Of a DNA stretch of 64,000 bases, positions 43,861 through 52,208 are shown one piece after another (position 1 is the stretch's first letter; each line of letters opens with the position of its first letter). Made by a program: the position numbers and the translations under genes. Origin of the DNA: Streptomyces griseorubiginosus (GTDB lineage: Bacteria; Actinomycetota; Actinomycetes; Streptomycetales; Streptomycetaceae); contig NZ_KQ948734.1 in NCBI RefSeq assembly GCF_001514195.1, positions 340,462 through 404,461 on the forward strand, in the 5' to 3' direction. Below the pieces are notes generated by a model. That model did not search any database. It saw only the letters and a program-made list of their open reading frames with translations, and had not been told where the DNA came from.

Positions 43861-45310
43861 GGCTCACCTCCGCCTGTCCGATGCCGACCCGCAGATCCAG
43901 GTCGACGGTGCCGGCGTTCTTGCCGTCCGAGGTCGCCGGCAGGGTGACCTCCTTGCGTTTGCCGGGCTGCACGTCCACGTCCCGCTGGTCGTCGCCCGGC
44001 AGCTGGATGTCGCCCACTCCCACGTCGATGCTCGCCTTCACGGTCACGTCCGGCGGCACGATCACCACCAGCCGGCCGACACCCACGTCGGCATGGGTCG
44101 TCACGGTCCGGCCCTTGGCCACGTCCAGCTTGCTCAGGTCCAAGGTCCCCACGCCGGTGCCGAGTTCGTACTCCGGGCGGACCTCCGTCACCGCCGCCGG
44201 TTTCCAGGTGGTGCGGACCCAGTGCGTGGTGATGTCCTTCGGCAGGGCCGCGGAGGTGGCCAGCAGCCCTGCCGTGATGACGGCGAGGAAGAGCGAGCCC
44301 GCTCCGGTGCGGCCCAGGAAGGAGCTGATGGCCATGCCGACGCCGAAGACGATGAGCGCGCAGGCCAGGCCGGTCTGAAGACTCGTGCCGAGCGGGTGGT
44401 GCTCCCAGGTCGCTCCGGTGGCGAGGCCGCCCGCCAGCAGGGCGAACAGGAAGATCCAGCCGCCGATCCAGCGCGGTCCGCGGGGCTTGGGCGGCCGGGT
44501 GTAGGCCGCGCGGAGGTCCTCACGTCGGTTCCACGGGGTGCCGAGACCGATGTTGACGGCCGCCGCGATGTCACGGTCGCGGGAGTCCAGGGGCCCCCAC
44601 AGATAGCCCGTGCCGCCGACATGGGTGCCGTCCTTGACGATGGGGTCGCGCCACCAGGAAGGGGAGCCGGCCGGTACCGGCGGTGCCTGGGCCTCCGGCG
44701 GGGCGTCGGCGACGGCCTGCGCGGAGAGCGGGTCCGGGTCGGGGGTGCCGCGGTTGCGCGACCAGTAGCCGGCGCCCGCGAGGAGCAGGGAGAGCACCAG
44801 GGCGAAGGTCAGCACGCCGGTGTTGCTCAGCATGGTGAGGAAGACTCCGCAGCCGACCAGGGCGAACAGCACTCCGGTCAGGGCCTGGCCGTCCACCCGG
44901 CCGGTGAGGAGCTTGCGCACCTCGTTCTCGTCCTCGTCCTCGTACGGGACCAGGAGCCAGGCGAAGCCGTAGAAGATGAGGCCGATGCCGCCCGTCGCCG
45001 AGAGCACGGCGAGGGTGATCCGGAAGATCACCGGGTCCATGTCGCACTGCCGCCCCAGCCCGGCGCACACCCCGGCGAGCTGCTTGTGCCGCCGGTCGCG
45101 CCGGAAGGAGAGGGGAGCGGGGGCAGGGCCGGGCTCCGTGGTGGGCTCGCGGGTGGGACTTCCGGTGTCGTGTGCGGCTGTGGGGGGTGCCGTGCCTCCT
45201 TCTTCTTCCCTGTGCGCGCCCGCGCCCACGCCCGCGCCGAGGCCGGCGCCGGTGCTCCGGTCCGGGCCTCCGCCGGATCCGGAGGCCGCGGCGTGCTGGT
45301 GATCTGTCAT
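43847..45310 (-). CDS. PspC-domain membrane protein with C-terminal adhesin-like domain
   Basis: 487 aa from ATG 45310. A Gly/Pro/Glu-rich N-terminus is followed by a PspC domain at about 70-125 (RRDRRHKQLAGVCAGLGRQC, then FYGFAWLLVPYEDED) and several further transmembrane helices. A C-terminal repetitive beta domain (GVGTLDLSKLDVAKGRTVTTHADVGVGRLVVIVPPDVTV) resembles LiaF/DUF4097-type sensors. LiaF-like proteins inhibit LiaSR-type systems until envelope stress. The divergent gene 178 bp away encodes a PspC-fused histidine kinase, so this is probably its accessory modulator. Confidence 0.85.
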   Translation of the reverse strand: MTDHQHAAASGSGGGPDRSTGAGLGAGVGAGAHREEEGGTAPPTAAHDTGSPTREPTTEPGPAPAPLSFRRDRRHKQLAGVCAGLGRQCDMDPVIFRITLAVLSATGGIGLIFYGFAWLLVPYEDEDENEVRKLLTGRVDGQALTGVLFALVGCGVFLTMLSNTGVLTFALVLSLLLAGAGYWSRNRGTPDPDPLSAQAVADAPPEAQAPPVPAGSPSWWRDPIVKDGTHVGGTGYLWGPLDSRDRDIAAAVNIGLGTPWNRREDLRAAYTRPPKPRGPRWIGGWIFLFALLAGGLATGATWEHHPLGTSLQTGLACALIVFGVGMAISSFLGRTGAGSLFLAVITAGLLATSAALPKDITTHWVRTTWKPAAVTEVRPEYELGTGVGTLDLSKLDVAKGRTVTTHADVGVGRLVVIVPPDVTVKASIDVGVGDIQLPGDDQRDVDVQPGKRKEVTLPATSDGKNAGTVDLDLRVGIGQAEVSRAAS

Positions 45311-45488
45311 GTGTCCATGGTGACGGGCGGGAGGGCCCGGCGGGAGTCGGAACGACCCTGGCCGGACCCTGATATCGGCCCTGAGAGGGGGGAGGGAGGT
45401 GTTCGGAGGGCGCGCCGTTCGAAGATCAGGGGAGTCTCGGGGGCCAACCCTGATGCCCCCGCACCCCGGCCGTGTGACGATCGATGGC
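45311..45488. promoter_or_regulatory. Divergent control region with repeated CCCTGA motifs
   Basis: ATCAGGG (45425-45431) and CCCTGAT (45448-45454) form an inverted repeat with 16-bp spacer. Further CCCTGAT (45367-45373) and CCCTGAG (45379-45385) lie in direct orientation. They are candidate sites for the response regulator encoded downstream. Confidence 0.5.
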
Positions 45489-46781
45489 ATGCCGGAAGCC
45501 GCAGCAGCGCCCCTCGTCGAACCGCGGCCGCCGCGCAAGCTCTACCGCAGCAGCGACGGACGCTGGCTGGGTGGTGTGGCGCGGGGGCTCGCCGGGCATC
45601 TCGGGCTGCCCGTCATCTGGGTGCGGCTCGTCTTCGTCGGCCTGTTCATGGCGGACGGCCTCGGTGCCCTGCTGTATGCCGCGTTCTGGTTCTTCGTGCC
45701 GCTCGGCGTCGGCGGGGTCGGTGGACAGCGGCCCCCGTCCCTGGTCACGACGGAGACCTCGCCGGACGGCCGCCGCAGACTGGTCGCCCGCCGCCCCGAC
45801 AGGGGCCAGATCGTGGCCCTGCTGCTCATGGTCGTCGTGGCCATGGTCTTCGTCGGCAACGTCAATGTGGGCAACGGGGCCAAGGCGTACCTCTGGCCGG
45901 CCGTCCTCGTCGGCGCCGGTGTCGCCCTCGTCTGGCGCCAGGCGGACAATGCCCGCCGGGCCCGCTGGATGGAGGTCGGCCGCCGTCGGCGCACCCTGAG
46001 CCTGCTGCGTGCCGCGGGCGGTGTCCTCCTCGTCACCGCGGGTGTCTCCGGGGTCTTCGTCCTCCAGGGTTCCGCCGCCCACCTCGGCTCCGTCCTCCAG
46101 GCGGCCCTAGCGGTCCTCGTAGGGATAACGCTGCTCGCGGGGCCGTATCTCGTCCGGATGACCCAGGACCTCTCCGAGGAGCGCCTGATGCGCATCCGTG
46201 CCCAGGAGCGCGCCGAGGTCGCCGCCCATGTCCACGACTCCGTGCTGCACACCCTCACCCTGATCCAGCGCAACGCGGAGAACCCCGGTGAGGTCCGTCG
46301 CCTCGCCCGCGCCCAGGAGCGCGACCTGCGCACCTGGCTCTACAAACCCGAGGGCACCGGCAAGGACGAGGCCGACGAGCCCACCGATCTCGCCGACGCG
46401 GTGCGGCGCAATGCGGCCGAGGTGGAGGACAAGCACGGCGTCCCGATCGAGGTCGTGGTCGTCGGGGACTGCCCGCTCGACGAGCGGACCGGCGCGCAGA
46501 TGCAGGCCGCGCGCGAGGCGATGGTCAACGCCGCCAAGTACGGTGGCGAGGGCGGCGCCGTACAGGTCTACGCCGAAGTCGAGGGCAGGACGGTCTTCGT
46601 GTCCGTCCGGGACCGCGGTCCCGGCTTCGACCTCGACTCGATACCCGCCGACCGGATGGGTGTCAGACAATCGATCATCGGCCGCATGGAGCGCCACGGC
46701 GGCACGGCCCGGCTGCGCGCGGTGCCGGGCGGCGGCACGGAGGTCGAGCTGGAGATGGAGAGGGCGGAGAAGACGTCATGA
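45489..46781 (+). CDS. Sensor histidine kinase with N-terminal PspC domain
   Basis: 430 aa from ATG 45489. The PspC domain at about 18-75 (LYRSSDGRWLGGVARGLAGH, then FWFFVPLG) is followed by membrane helices (IVALLLMVVVAMVFVGNV, AYLWPAVLVGAGVALVW, LLRAAGGVLLVTAGVSGVFVLQ). The dimerisation helix has the phospho-acceptor His in AAHVHDSVLHTLTLIQ (HisKA_3 type). The HATPase domain has the N-box EAMVNAAKYGG and G-box RDRGPGFDL ... MGVRQSIIGRMERHGG. Its stop overlaps the response-regulator start (ATGA), so the two are coupled. It should sense envelope stress. Confidence 0.92.
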   Translation: MPEAAAAPLVEPRPPRKLYRSSDGRWLGGVARGLAGHLGLPVIWVRLVFVGLFMADGLGALLYAAFWFFVPLGVGGVGGQRPPSLVTTETSPDGRRRLVARRPDRGQIVALLLMVVVAMVFVGNVNVGNGAKAYLWPAVLVGAGVALVWRQADNARRARWMEVGRRRRTLSLLRAAGGVLLVTAGVSGVFVLQGSAAHLGSVLQAALAVLVGITLLAGPYLVRMTQDLSEERLMRIRAQERAEVAAHVHDSVLHTLTLIQRNAENPGEVRRLARAQERDLRTWLYKPEGTGKDEADEPTDLADAVRRNAAEVEDKHGVPIEVVVVGDCPLDERTGAQMQAAREAMVNAAKYGGEGGAVQVYAEVEGRTVFVSVRDRGPGFDLDSIPADRMGVRQSIIGRMERHGGTARLRAVPGGGTEVELEMERAEKTS

Positions 46782-47497
46782 GTGACCCCACCGAGGCGAA
46801 CACCGAACCCGTGGAGCCCGCGGGGGGAGCGGGCCGGCGGCACGTGCGCGTGGTCCTCGTCGACGACCACCGGATGTTCCGTACCGGCGTCCAGGCCGAG
46901 ATCGGCCGGACCGAGGAGACCGGTGTCGAGGTCGTCGGGGAGGCCGCGGACGTCGAGCAGGCCGTCACCGTCATCACCGCGACCCGCCCCGAGGTCGTCC
47001 TGCTCGACGTCCACCTCCCGGGCGGCGGCGGGGTCGAAGTGCTGCGCCGCTGCGCCCCGTTGATGGCCGACCCCGAGCAGCCCGTCCGCTTCCTCGCCCT
47101 GTCCGTCTCGGACGCGGCCGAGGACGTGATCGGGGTGATCCGGGGCGGTGCGCGCGGCTATGTGACGAAGACGATCACGGGCACGGACCTCGTGGACTCC
47201 GTCTTCCGCGTCCAGGAGGGCGACGCGGTGTTCTCCCCGCGGCTCGCGGGCTTCGTCCTGGACGCCTTCGCCTCCACCGACGCCCCACCGGTCGACGAGG
47301 ACCTCGACCGTCTCACCCAGCGCGAGCGCGAGGTGCTGCGGCTCATCGCGCGGGGCTACGCCTACAAGGAGATCGCCAAGCAGCTGTTCATCTCGGTGAA
47401 GACGGTCGAGTCCCATGTCTCGGCAGTCCTGCGGAAGTTGCAGCTGTCCAACCGTCATGAGCTGACGCGATGGGCGACCGCACGGCGACTGGTCTGA
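46778..47497 (+). CDS. NarL/LuxR-family response regulator
   Basis: 239 aa from ATG 46778. The receiver has DD at 29-30, phospho-acceptor D77 (VVLLDVHLPGGGG) and Lys in GYVTKTITG. The C-terminal helix-turn-helix is LTQREREVLRLIARGYAYKEIAKQLFISVKTVESHVSAVLRKL. It is the partner of the upstream PspC-kinase. It may act on the divergent PspC operon through the CCCTGA-type repeats in 45311-45488; this is inferred. Confidence 0.92.
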   Translation: MSDPTEANTEPVEPAGGAGRRHVRVVLVDDHRMFRTGVQAEIGRTEETGVEVVGEAADVEQAVTVITATRPEVVLLDVHLPGGGGVEVLRRCAPLMADPEQPVRFLALSVSDAAEDVIGVIRGGARGYVTKTITGTDLVDSVFRVQEGDAVFSPRLAGFVLDAFASTDAPPVDEDLDRLTQREREVLRLIARGYAYKEIAKQLFISVKTVESHVSAVLRKLQLSNRHELTRWATARRLV

Positions 47498-47549
47498 CCC
47501 CGCGCGCGTCCGGGGCGCACTCGTCCGGGCCTCACTCGTCGGGGCCCGC

Positions 47550-48611
47550 TCACACCACCCGGGTGGCTCCCGCGAAGGGCATCTCGTCGATCGGCGCCTC
47601 CCGTACCGGTGCCGACGGGTTCGGGGCGTGGATCATCATGCCGTTGCCGATGTAGAGGCCGACATGGCTGATGCCGGAGTAGAAGAACACGAGGTCGCCG
47701 GGGAGGAGTTCGGAGCGGGAGACGCGCCGGCCGGCGTCGATCTGGGCGTAGGTCGTGCGGGGCAGGGAGATGCCCGCGGAGCGGTACGCGGCCTGGACGA
47801 GGCCCGAGCAGTCGAAGGCGTCCGGGCCGGTGGCGCCCCAGACATAGGGGCTGCCGAGCTTGGAGTAGGCGTAGGAGACGGCCGCCGCGGCACGGGAGTT
47901 GGGGGCCTGCGCGAGGGCCGCGGCGGGTGTCGTCAGGCCCTGGCGTGCGCCCGTCGTGTCACGTGAGGCGCGAGCCCCGGCCTCACCCACCCCCGCGCGT
48001 TCCCCGGCCGGCAGCTGAGTGAGCAGGCGGCGGGCCGCCTCCAGCTTCCCGGTGATCGTCTTCTTGTGGCGCCTCAGCTCCGCCTGACGGGACTTCAGCG
48101 CGTCCAGCTCGATGTGTGCGGCACCGCGCAGTTGCTCGATCTCCCGCAGCTGCCGGCGGACGTTCGCCACCGAGGCCGCCTGTCTGCTGCCGGCCCGTTC
48201 GACGAACTCGGCGCCGTCCAGGTAGTGGTCGGGGTCGTCGGAGAGGGCGAGCTGCATAGCGGGGTCGAGTCCGCCGCCCCGGTACTGCGCGGCGGCGATC
48301 GCGCCCAGGCCGTCCCGGGCCTCGTTGAGCTGCGCGGTCCTGCGGGCCGCCTGGTCGCGCAGGGCGTTGAGCCGGGTCTCGGCGGCCTCCGCCTTCTCCT
48401 TCGCGCCGTTGTACTTCTCGGTGGCGGTCTCCGCCTCCTGGTAGAGCTGGTCCACCTTCGCCTTGACCTGCGTGGGCGTGAGCTGCGGCTCGGCGTGTCC
48501 GGTCCCGTCGAAGCCCGCCGCGGTCGCCGCCCCGGCGAGGGCGATCGTCGCCGCCGTACGGACCGTATGGCCGCCGGCCGAGCGTTGACGGGGCTTGCGG
48601 TGCGCTGCCAC
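47550..48611 (-). CDS. Secreted NlpC/P60 peptidoglycan endopeptidase 1
   Basis: 353 aa from GTG 48611. The N-terminus MAAHRKPRQRS with a hydrophobic stretch (TAATIALAGAATAAG) is a signal peptide. Residues ~45-200 are a long coiled coil. The C-terminal NlpC/P60 domain has the catalytic Cys in FDCSGLVQAAYRSAG, His in GISHVGLYIG and the third polar residue in MIHAPNPS. Such enzymes cut the D-Glu-mDAP bond in the stem peptide; the coiled coil may bind a divisome regulator. It is a paralogue of the gene at 50481-51638. A long untranslated leader (~200 nt) follows its promoter. Confidence 0.92.
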   Translation of the reverse strand: MAAHRKPRQRSAGGHTVRTAATIALAGAATAAGFDGTGHAEPQLTPTQVKAKVDQLYQEAETATEKYNGAKEKAEAAETRLNALRDQAARRTAQLNEARDGLGAIAAAQYRGGGLDPAMQLALSDDPDHYLDGAEFVERAGSRQAASVANVRRQLREIEQLRGAAHIELDALKSRQAELRRHKKTITGKLEAARRLLTQLPAGERAGVGEAGARASRDTTGARQGLTTPAAALAQAPNSRAAAAVSYAYSKLGSPYVWGATGPDAFDCSGLVQAAYRSAGISLPRTTYAQIDAGRRVSRSELLPGDLVFFYSGISHVGLYIGNGMMIHAPNPSAPVREAPIDEMPFAGATRVV

Positions 48612-48824
48612 GTGGACTGCACGTCCTTTCGTCCGACCGCCGCCCCGGGACCCGGGGACGTACGGACGCCAGGAGGGAGCGGCCGTACGACCGCCCGGGG
48701 CGGTGTGCGCGTCCGGCGACGGCCCACACAGGGGGAGCGGACCGCCGCCGGACCTTCTCGGCGGTGGTGGCCGACTGCCGCCCCTGGCCCGGGCGGCGGT
48801 GGGGAGCCGGTCACCTGGTGGAGG

Positions 48825-48854
48825 ACGCTAAACCTGGGTGTGTCCGGGAGGTAA
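48825..48854 (-). promoter_or_regulatory. Promoter of NlpC/P60 gene 1
   Basis: On the minus strand: TTACCT (48854-48849), 18 bp, TAGCGT (48830-48825). It would give a leader of about 205 nt. Confidence 0.5.
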
Positions 48855-48890
48855 CGCGTTGTGCGGAAGTGCCGTCAGGTAATCGACTGG

Positions 48891-48904
48891 TGACCGAAGG
48901 TGAC
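48891..48904. promoter_or_regulatory. Motif TGACCGAAGGTGAC shared with NlpC/P60 gene 2
   Basis: This 14-mer, with a second GGTGACCG ten bases after the first, lies about 280 bp before the start of gene 1. A near-identical palindrome (TGACC-TTC-GGTCA) lies about 275 bp before gene 2. Candidate common operator. Confidence 0.5.
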
Positions 48905-49065
48905 CGCGATCCCGGGGTGCCGTCGTCGACTTCGCGTGGTGGGCTGACCGAAGTCGGGATTTTCTGCCGCTCCGGAGGTTTGGAGTGCTACGGGCCGCAT
49001 ATATGCACGCTCTCCGACGGGGGCGGTGCGGGCGCTCCTAAGGGACCGCAATAGGCTCCGGCCCC

Positions 49066-49419
49066 ATGGACGTACTCATCCATCTCTTCGTCGGCCTGCA
49101 CATCATCGGGATCGCCTCGCTGCTCGGCGGTTTCCTCACCCAGATGAAGGCGATGGGCCAGGGCGCCGCCCGGTTCGTCCCCGCGATGCTGCACGGCGCC
49201 GCGACCATGCTGGTCACCGGGGTGATCCTGGTCGGCCTCAACCAGGCCGACGACCAGCACGTCAACAACATCAAGATCGGCGTGAAGCTGGCCCTGCTGA
49301 TCGTGATCCTCGGACTCGTCTACGTGAAGCGCGACGACGAGAAGATCGACAAGGGACTGTTCGGCCTGGTCGGCGCGCTGACCACGGCCAACGTCTTCAT
49401 CGCGGTCCTGTGGACCTGA
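49066..49419 (+). CDS. Small four-helix membrane protein
   Basis: 117 aa from ATG 49066; TAGGCT eight bases upstream suggests a leaderless start. Four hydrophobic helices: LIHLFVGLHIIGIASLLGGF; AMLHGAATMLVTGVILVGL; IGVKLALLIVILGLVYV; and LFGLVGALTTANVFIAVLW. Conserved in Streptomyces without assigned function. Its 3' end overlaps the convergent TDT transporter gene by 23 bp. Confidence 0.82.
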   Translation: MDVLIHLFVGLHIIGIASLLGGFLTQMKAMGQGAARFVPAMLHGAATMLVTGVILVGLNQADDQHVNNIKIGVKLALLIVILGLVYVKRDDEKIDKGLFGLVGALTTANVFIAVLWT

Positions 49420-50380
49420 GAGCGGCGCGCGCCTCGGCGACCGCTCCCACGGTGACGGCGAGCCAGGCCGCCACCGCGATCCACAGCAGCACCTCACCCG
49501 GCACCTTCAGCCAGGAGACGTCCACGGCGGAGGCGACCGACAGGGTCGCCGCGGCGGACATGCCCATGGGGAAGACGGTGGCCCAGCGCCGCACGTCGTA
49601 GCGCGGCCGCGGCCGCACCCACTCGGCCCCGAGCAGCACGGCGTACCAGGCCAGGTCCAGCACCAGCAGCGTGACGGTCACCGCGCGCAGCACGCCCAGG
49701 TCGTCGTCGTTCCACAGGTACAGGGGCGCCCTGTCCGCGACGATCAGCTGCGCGCCGGCCAGCGCCGAGATACCGAGCGCGCCGCCCGCGATCCAGTGGT
49801 CCCCGTGACCCTCCAGCACCTGGCCCGGGTCGAAACGGAAGAGCGCGACGCCGTACAGGACCAGACCGAGCCAGAACAGCACGAGCGCGGTGTGCGCGAG
49901 CCAGGCCGCCGACTCGGCCGCCGCGAGGGTGGCGCCGAGGACCGCGAGGCCTTCGGTCGCCACGCAGCCCAGGAACACCCCGCCGGGCATCCGCCGCGTC
50001 CAGTGGCTCACGACGAACACGATCAGCACCGGCCACAGCAGCGCGGCCAGCGCGAGCAGCGCCTCGGCCAGGGACTGCCGGCCGAGTGCGGAGAAGCGGG
50101 TGCCGAGGACGGTGGTCGCCGCCACCGCCGTCAGGGCGCCCGGTGTCCCGGCCTCCGCGGCCCATCGGGCGCGCTCCCGCAGCAGTCGTACGGCGAACTC
50201 GGCGGCCAGTCCCAGCCAGGCCACGCAGTCGATCACCAGGGCGATCCGGGACAGCGTCTCGTAGCCGGTCAGATGCAGTCCGACCGACAGGATGCCGGTC
50301 GCCAGCACGGCGGCCCCGGCGGCGGGCGGGCGCTGCGTCCACCAGACGCGCAACGGGGAGTGCGGGGAGGTACCGGCCAT
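49397..50380 (-). CDS. TDT/SLAC1-family transporter (tellurite-resistance/C4-dicarboxylate type)
   Basis: 327 aa from ATG 50380, with about ten hydrophobic helices and almost no soluble part. The motif RRWATVFPMGMSAAATLSVAS near residue 265 and helix pattern are those of the TehA/SLAC1 anion-channel and C4-dicarboxylate carrier family. Substrate not determinable. It overlaps the convergent small membrane protein gene by 23 bp. Confidence 0.75.
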   Translation of the reverse strand: MAGTSPHSPLRVWWTQRPPAAGAAVLATGILSVGLHLTGYETLSRIALVIDCVAWLGLAAEFAVRLLRERARWAAEAGTPGALTAVAATTVLGTRFSALGRQSLAEALLALAALLWPVLIVFVVSHWTRRMPGGVFLGCVATEGLAVLGATLAAAESAAWLAHTALVLFWLGLVLYGVALFRFDPGQVLEGHGDHWIAGGALGISALAGAQLIVADRAPLYLWNDDDLGVLRAVTVTLLVLDLAWYAVLLGAEWVRPRPRYDVRRWATVFPMGMSAAATLSVASAVDVSWLKVPGEVLLWIAVAAWLAVTVGAVAEARAALRSTGPR

Positions 50381-50480
50381 GGACCGATGCTAGGAAGCCC
50401 CGCGCCCGTCGCGAGCGGGGCGCGCACGCGCGCGTGGGGGAATCGCGCGGGCGCAGGAGGGCCGCCCGCGCCACGGGACC

Positions 50481-51638
50481 TCAGGCCGGTCGTACCACGC
50501 TGTGGATCGCCGACTCGCCGTCGTAGTAGATCGACTCCTCGCGGACGTACGCGCCCGGCTTGGGGGCGTGGATCATCATGCCGTTCCCGATGTAAAGGCC
50601 GACATGGGTGATGCCGTCGTAGAAGAAGACCAGGTCACCGGGCTGGGCGTCGGCCAGGGGGACCGTGGTGCCGGCGTTGACCTGGTCGTAGGTGACGCGG
50701 GGGAGGGTGACGCCGGCGGCCTTCCAGGCGGCCTGGGTGAGGCCCGAGCAGTCGTAGGAGCCGGGGCCGGTGGCGCCCCACACATAGGGCTTGCCGATCT
50801 GCGCGCGGGCGAAGGCGAGGGCTTTGGCGGCCCTGGTCGCGTACGAGGGGTCGGTCGCCGTCGAGGTGCCGGTGCTCGATGTGCTCTCCTGCCGGCCCGC
50901 CTCCTGACCCGCCCCCTGCGCGGCCTTCTCCGCGGCCGCCTGCTGCCGGGCCAGCTCCGCCGCCTTGCGTGCCGCGGCCTCCTGCTTCGCCTTCTCGATC
51001 GCCGCGAGGCGGGCCTTCTCCCGGGCCGTCAGCTCCGACAGCAACTCGCGCGCGTCGGCGAGCTTCTTCTGGACGGTCGCCTTCGCGGTCCTCAGGTCGC
51101 TCTGCGTCTCGGTGAGTGACTGGAGCCTCTGGGAGGCCTCCTGACGCTTCTTCATCGTCGCCGACTGCTCGGAGACGTAGTCGTCGACCGCGCCCTTCTG
51201 ACGGCTCGTGAGGCGGCCCATCAGTTGTGTCTGGTCGAAGTAGTCCTGCGGGGTGTCGGCGAGCAGGAAGGTCGCGGTGCCGGGCGCGGCGGCCCCGGTG
51301 CGGTACTGCTCGGCGGCGAAGGAACCGAGCTCCTCCCGCGCCTGGTTGAGCTTCTCGGTGCGCCGCGCGACGTCGTCCAGGAGGGTGTCGACCTGCTTGC
51401 GCTGCTTGGTCGTCCGCTCCTTGGCCGCGTTGTAGGTGTCGGTCGCCGACTCGGCCTGGCGGTACAGGTCGTCGACCTTCTTCTCGACCTCTTCGAGACT
51501 GGGCCGGTCGTCGGCCGGCGCGGCGTTCGCCGACTGGGACAGCAGGGCCACGGAGGTCAGGGCGGCCGTCGCGAGGGCCGGGGTCCGTATGCCTGCCACG
51601 CGCGTACCAGCGGGACGCGACTTGCGGTGCGACGCCAA
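50481..51638 (-). CDS. Secreted NlpC/P60 peptidoglycan endopeptidase 2 (riboswitch-controlled)
   Basis: 385 aa from TTG 51638. MASHRKSR matches the N-terminus of the paralogue, which supports this start. A signal peptide (PALATAALTSVALLSQSANA-AP) is followed by a long coiled coil (residues ~45-230, ending in an Ala/Gln-rich part) and the NlpC/P60 domain with Cys in YDCSGLTQAAWKAAG and His in GITHVGLYIG. It cleaves peptidoglycan stem peptides. Translation is controlled by a c-di-AMP riboswitch directly upstream and a hairpin that hides the ribosome site. Confidence 0.93.
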   Translation of the reverse strand: MASHRKSRPAGTRVAGIRTPALATAALTSVALLSQSANAAPADDRPSLEEVEKKVDDLYRQAESATDTYNAAKERTTKQRKQVDTLLDDVARRTEKLNQAREELGSFAAEQYRTGAAAPGTATFLLADTPQDYFDQTQLMGRLTSRQKGAVDDYVSEQSATMKKRQEASQRLQSLTETQSDLRTAKATVQKKLADARELLSELTAREKARLAAIEKAKQEAAARKAAELARQQAAAEKAAQGAGQEAGRQESTSSTGTSTATDPSYATRAAKALAFARAQIGKPYVWGATGPGSYDCSGLTQAAWKAAGVTLPRVTYDQVNAGTTVPLADAQPGDLVFFYDGITHVGLYIGNGMMIHAPKPGAYVREESIYYDGESAIHSVVRPA

Positions 51639-51653
51639 AGGAGGCGACTCCTT
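51638..51653 (-). promoter_or_regulatory. Shine-Dalgarno hairpin overlapping the start of NlpC/P60 gene 2
   Basis: On the minus strand AAGGAG-TCGC-CTCCTT forms a 6-bp stem. The left arm is the ribosome site, and the last T of the right arm is the first base of the TTG start. It should block initiation unless opened. Confidence 0.75.
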
Positions 51654-51660
51654 CCGTGCT

Positions 51661-51803
51661 CCGCCTACCGGGTTAGCTGTCGGGTTCGGGCGGGAAGGGT
51701 TGCCCTACGGCGCTCCCGTGGGCGGGAGTCGGCCGATTCACCCCGGGTTCGGTGGGTCCCCGGCTCCGGGCGCGCGGCGGCGCTGTCGGACTCGGCGGAG
51801 GCC
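51661..51803 (-). ncRNA. c-di-AMP riboswitch (ydaO/yuaA type)
   Basis: Minus-strand sequence contains the diagnostic blocks in order: GGAGCCGGGGACCC (complement of 51754-51767), GGGGTGAATC (51735-51744) and, at the 3' end, GTAGGGCAACCC ... CCCGAACCCGACAGCTAACCC ... GTAGGCGG (51661-51710). The last block can pair with CCTCCGCC at the 5' end to close P1. The class binds c-di-AMP and typically turns off wall-hydrolase genes in actinobacteria. It ends only 22 bases before the start codon. Confidence 0.9.
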
Positions 51804-51912
51804 GCGCGGCCCGGCGACGTTCGCCGGAGGGGGTCGTACGGCCTACCGGGAACGGTAGCCAACTGGTGCGGCCCCTGTGAAGGTTGATGTTCGATATGCC
51901 CGATACATTTTC

Positions 51913-51926
51913 GTGACCTTCGGTCA
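51913..51926. promoter_or_regulatory. Palindromic motif GTGACCTTCGGTCA upstream of NlpC/P60 gene 2
   Basis: A perfect TGACC-TTC-GGTCA palindrome, at the same distance from the start (275 bp) as the related motif in front of NlpC/P60 gene 1. The adjacent 51885-51912 is A/T-rich and probably holds the promoter on the minus strand. Confidence 0.5.
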
Positions 51927-52176
51927 GGGGTGCGTGCCTGGCGCTCGGCGCCGGTGATGCGACGCGGCTGAGTGCTTTTCCGGGGCGTGTTCGCGAGGTG
52001 GGGGAAGGGCGGTTCCGGCGCGGCCGCGGTGTGTGCCCGGTGGGTCACGGAACGTGTCGGAGAGGTGTCGGAGGGTGCTGGGCCGCCGTCGGGCGAGCGG
52101 GCAGGGAGGCACCGGGGCCTGGGCGCCGGGCGCGGGGCGTCCCCGATTCCGGCGATGTTCTCAGGGCGGCGGCGGG

Positions 52177-52199
52177 CTGTCAGTGGGGCACCCTAGACT
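52177..52199 (+). promoter_or_regulatory. DNA-damage-type (RecA-independent, PafBC) promoter of pcrA
   Basis: CTGTCAGTG (52177-52185), 8 bases, TAGACT (52194-52199): matches the RecA-NDp motif TTGTCRGTG-N8-TAnnnT with only the first base different. It is 10 bp before the pcrA start. Confidence 0.75.
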
Positions 52200-52208
52200 C
52201 GGAGAGCG

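Noticed and set aside
48612..48818. Second c-di-AMP riboswitch in the leader of NlpC/P60 gene 1
   Set aside because: The diagnostic GGGGTGAAT and CAGCTAACC blocks are absent; only a GC-rich leader is seen.
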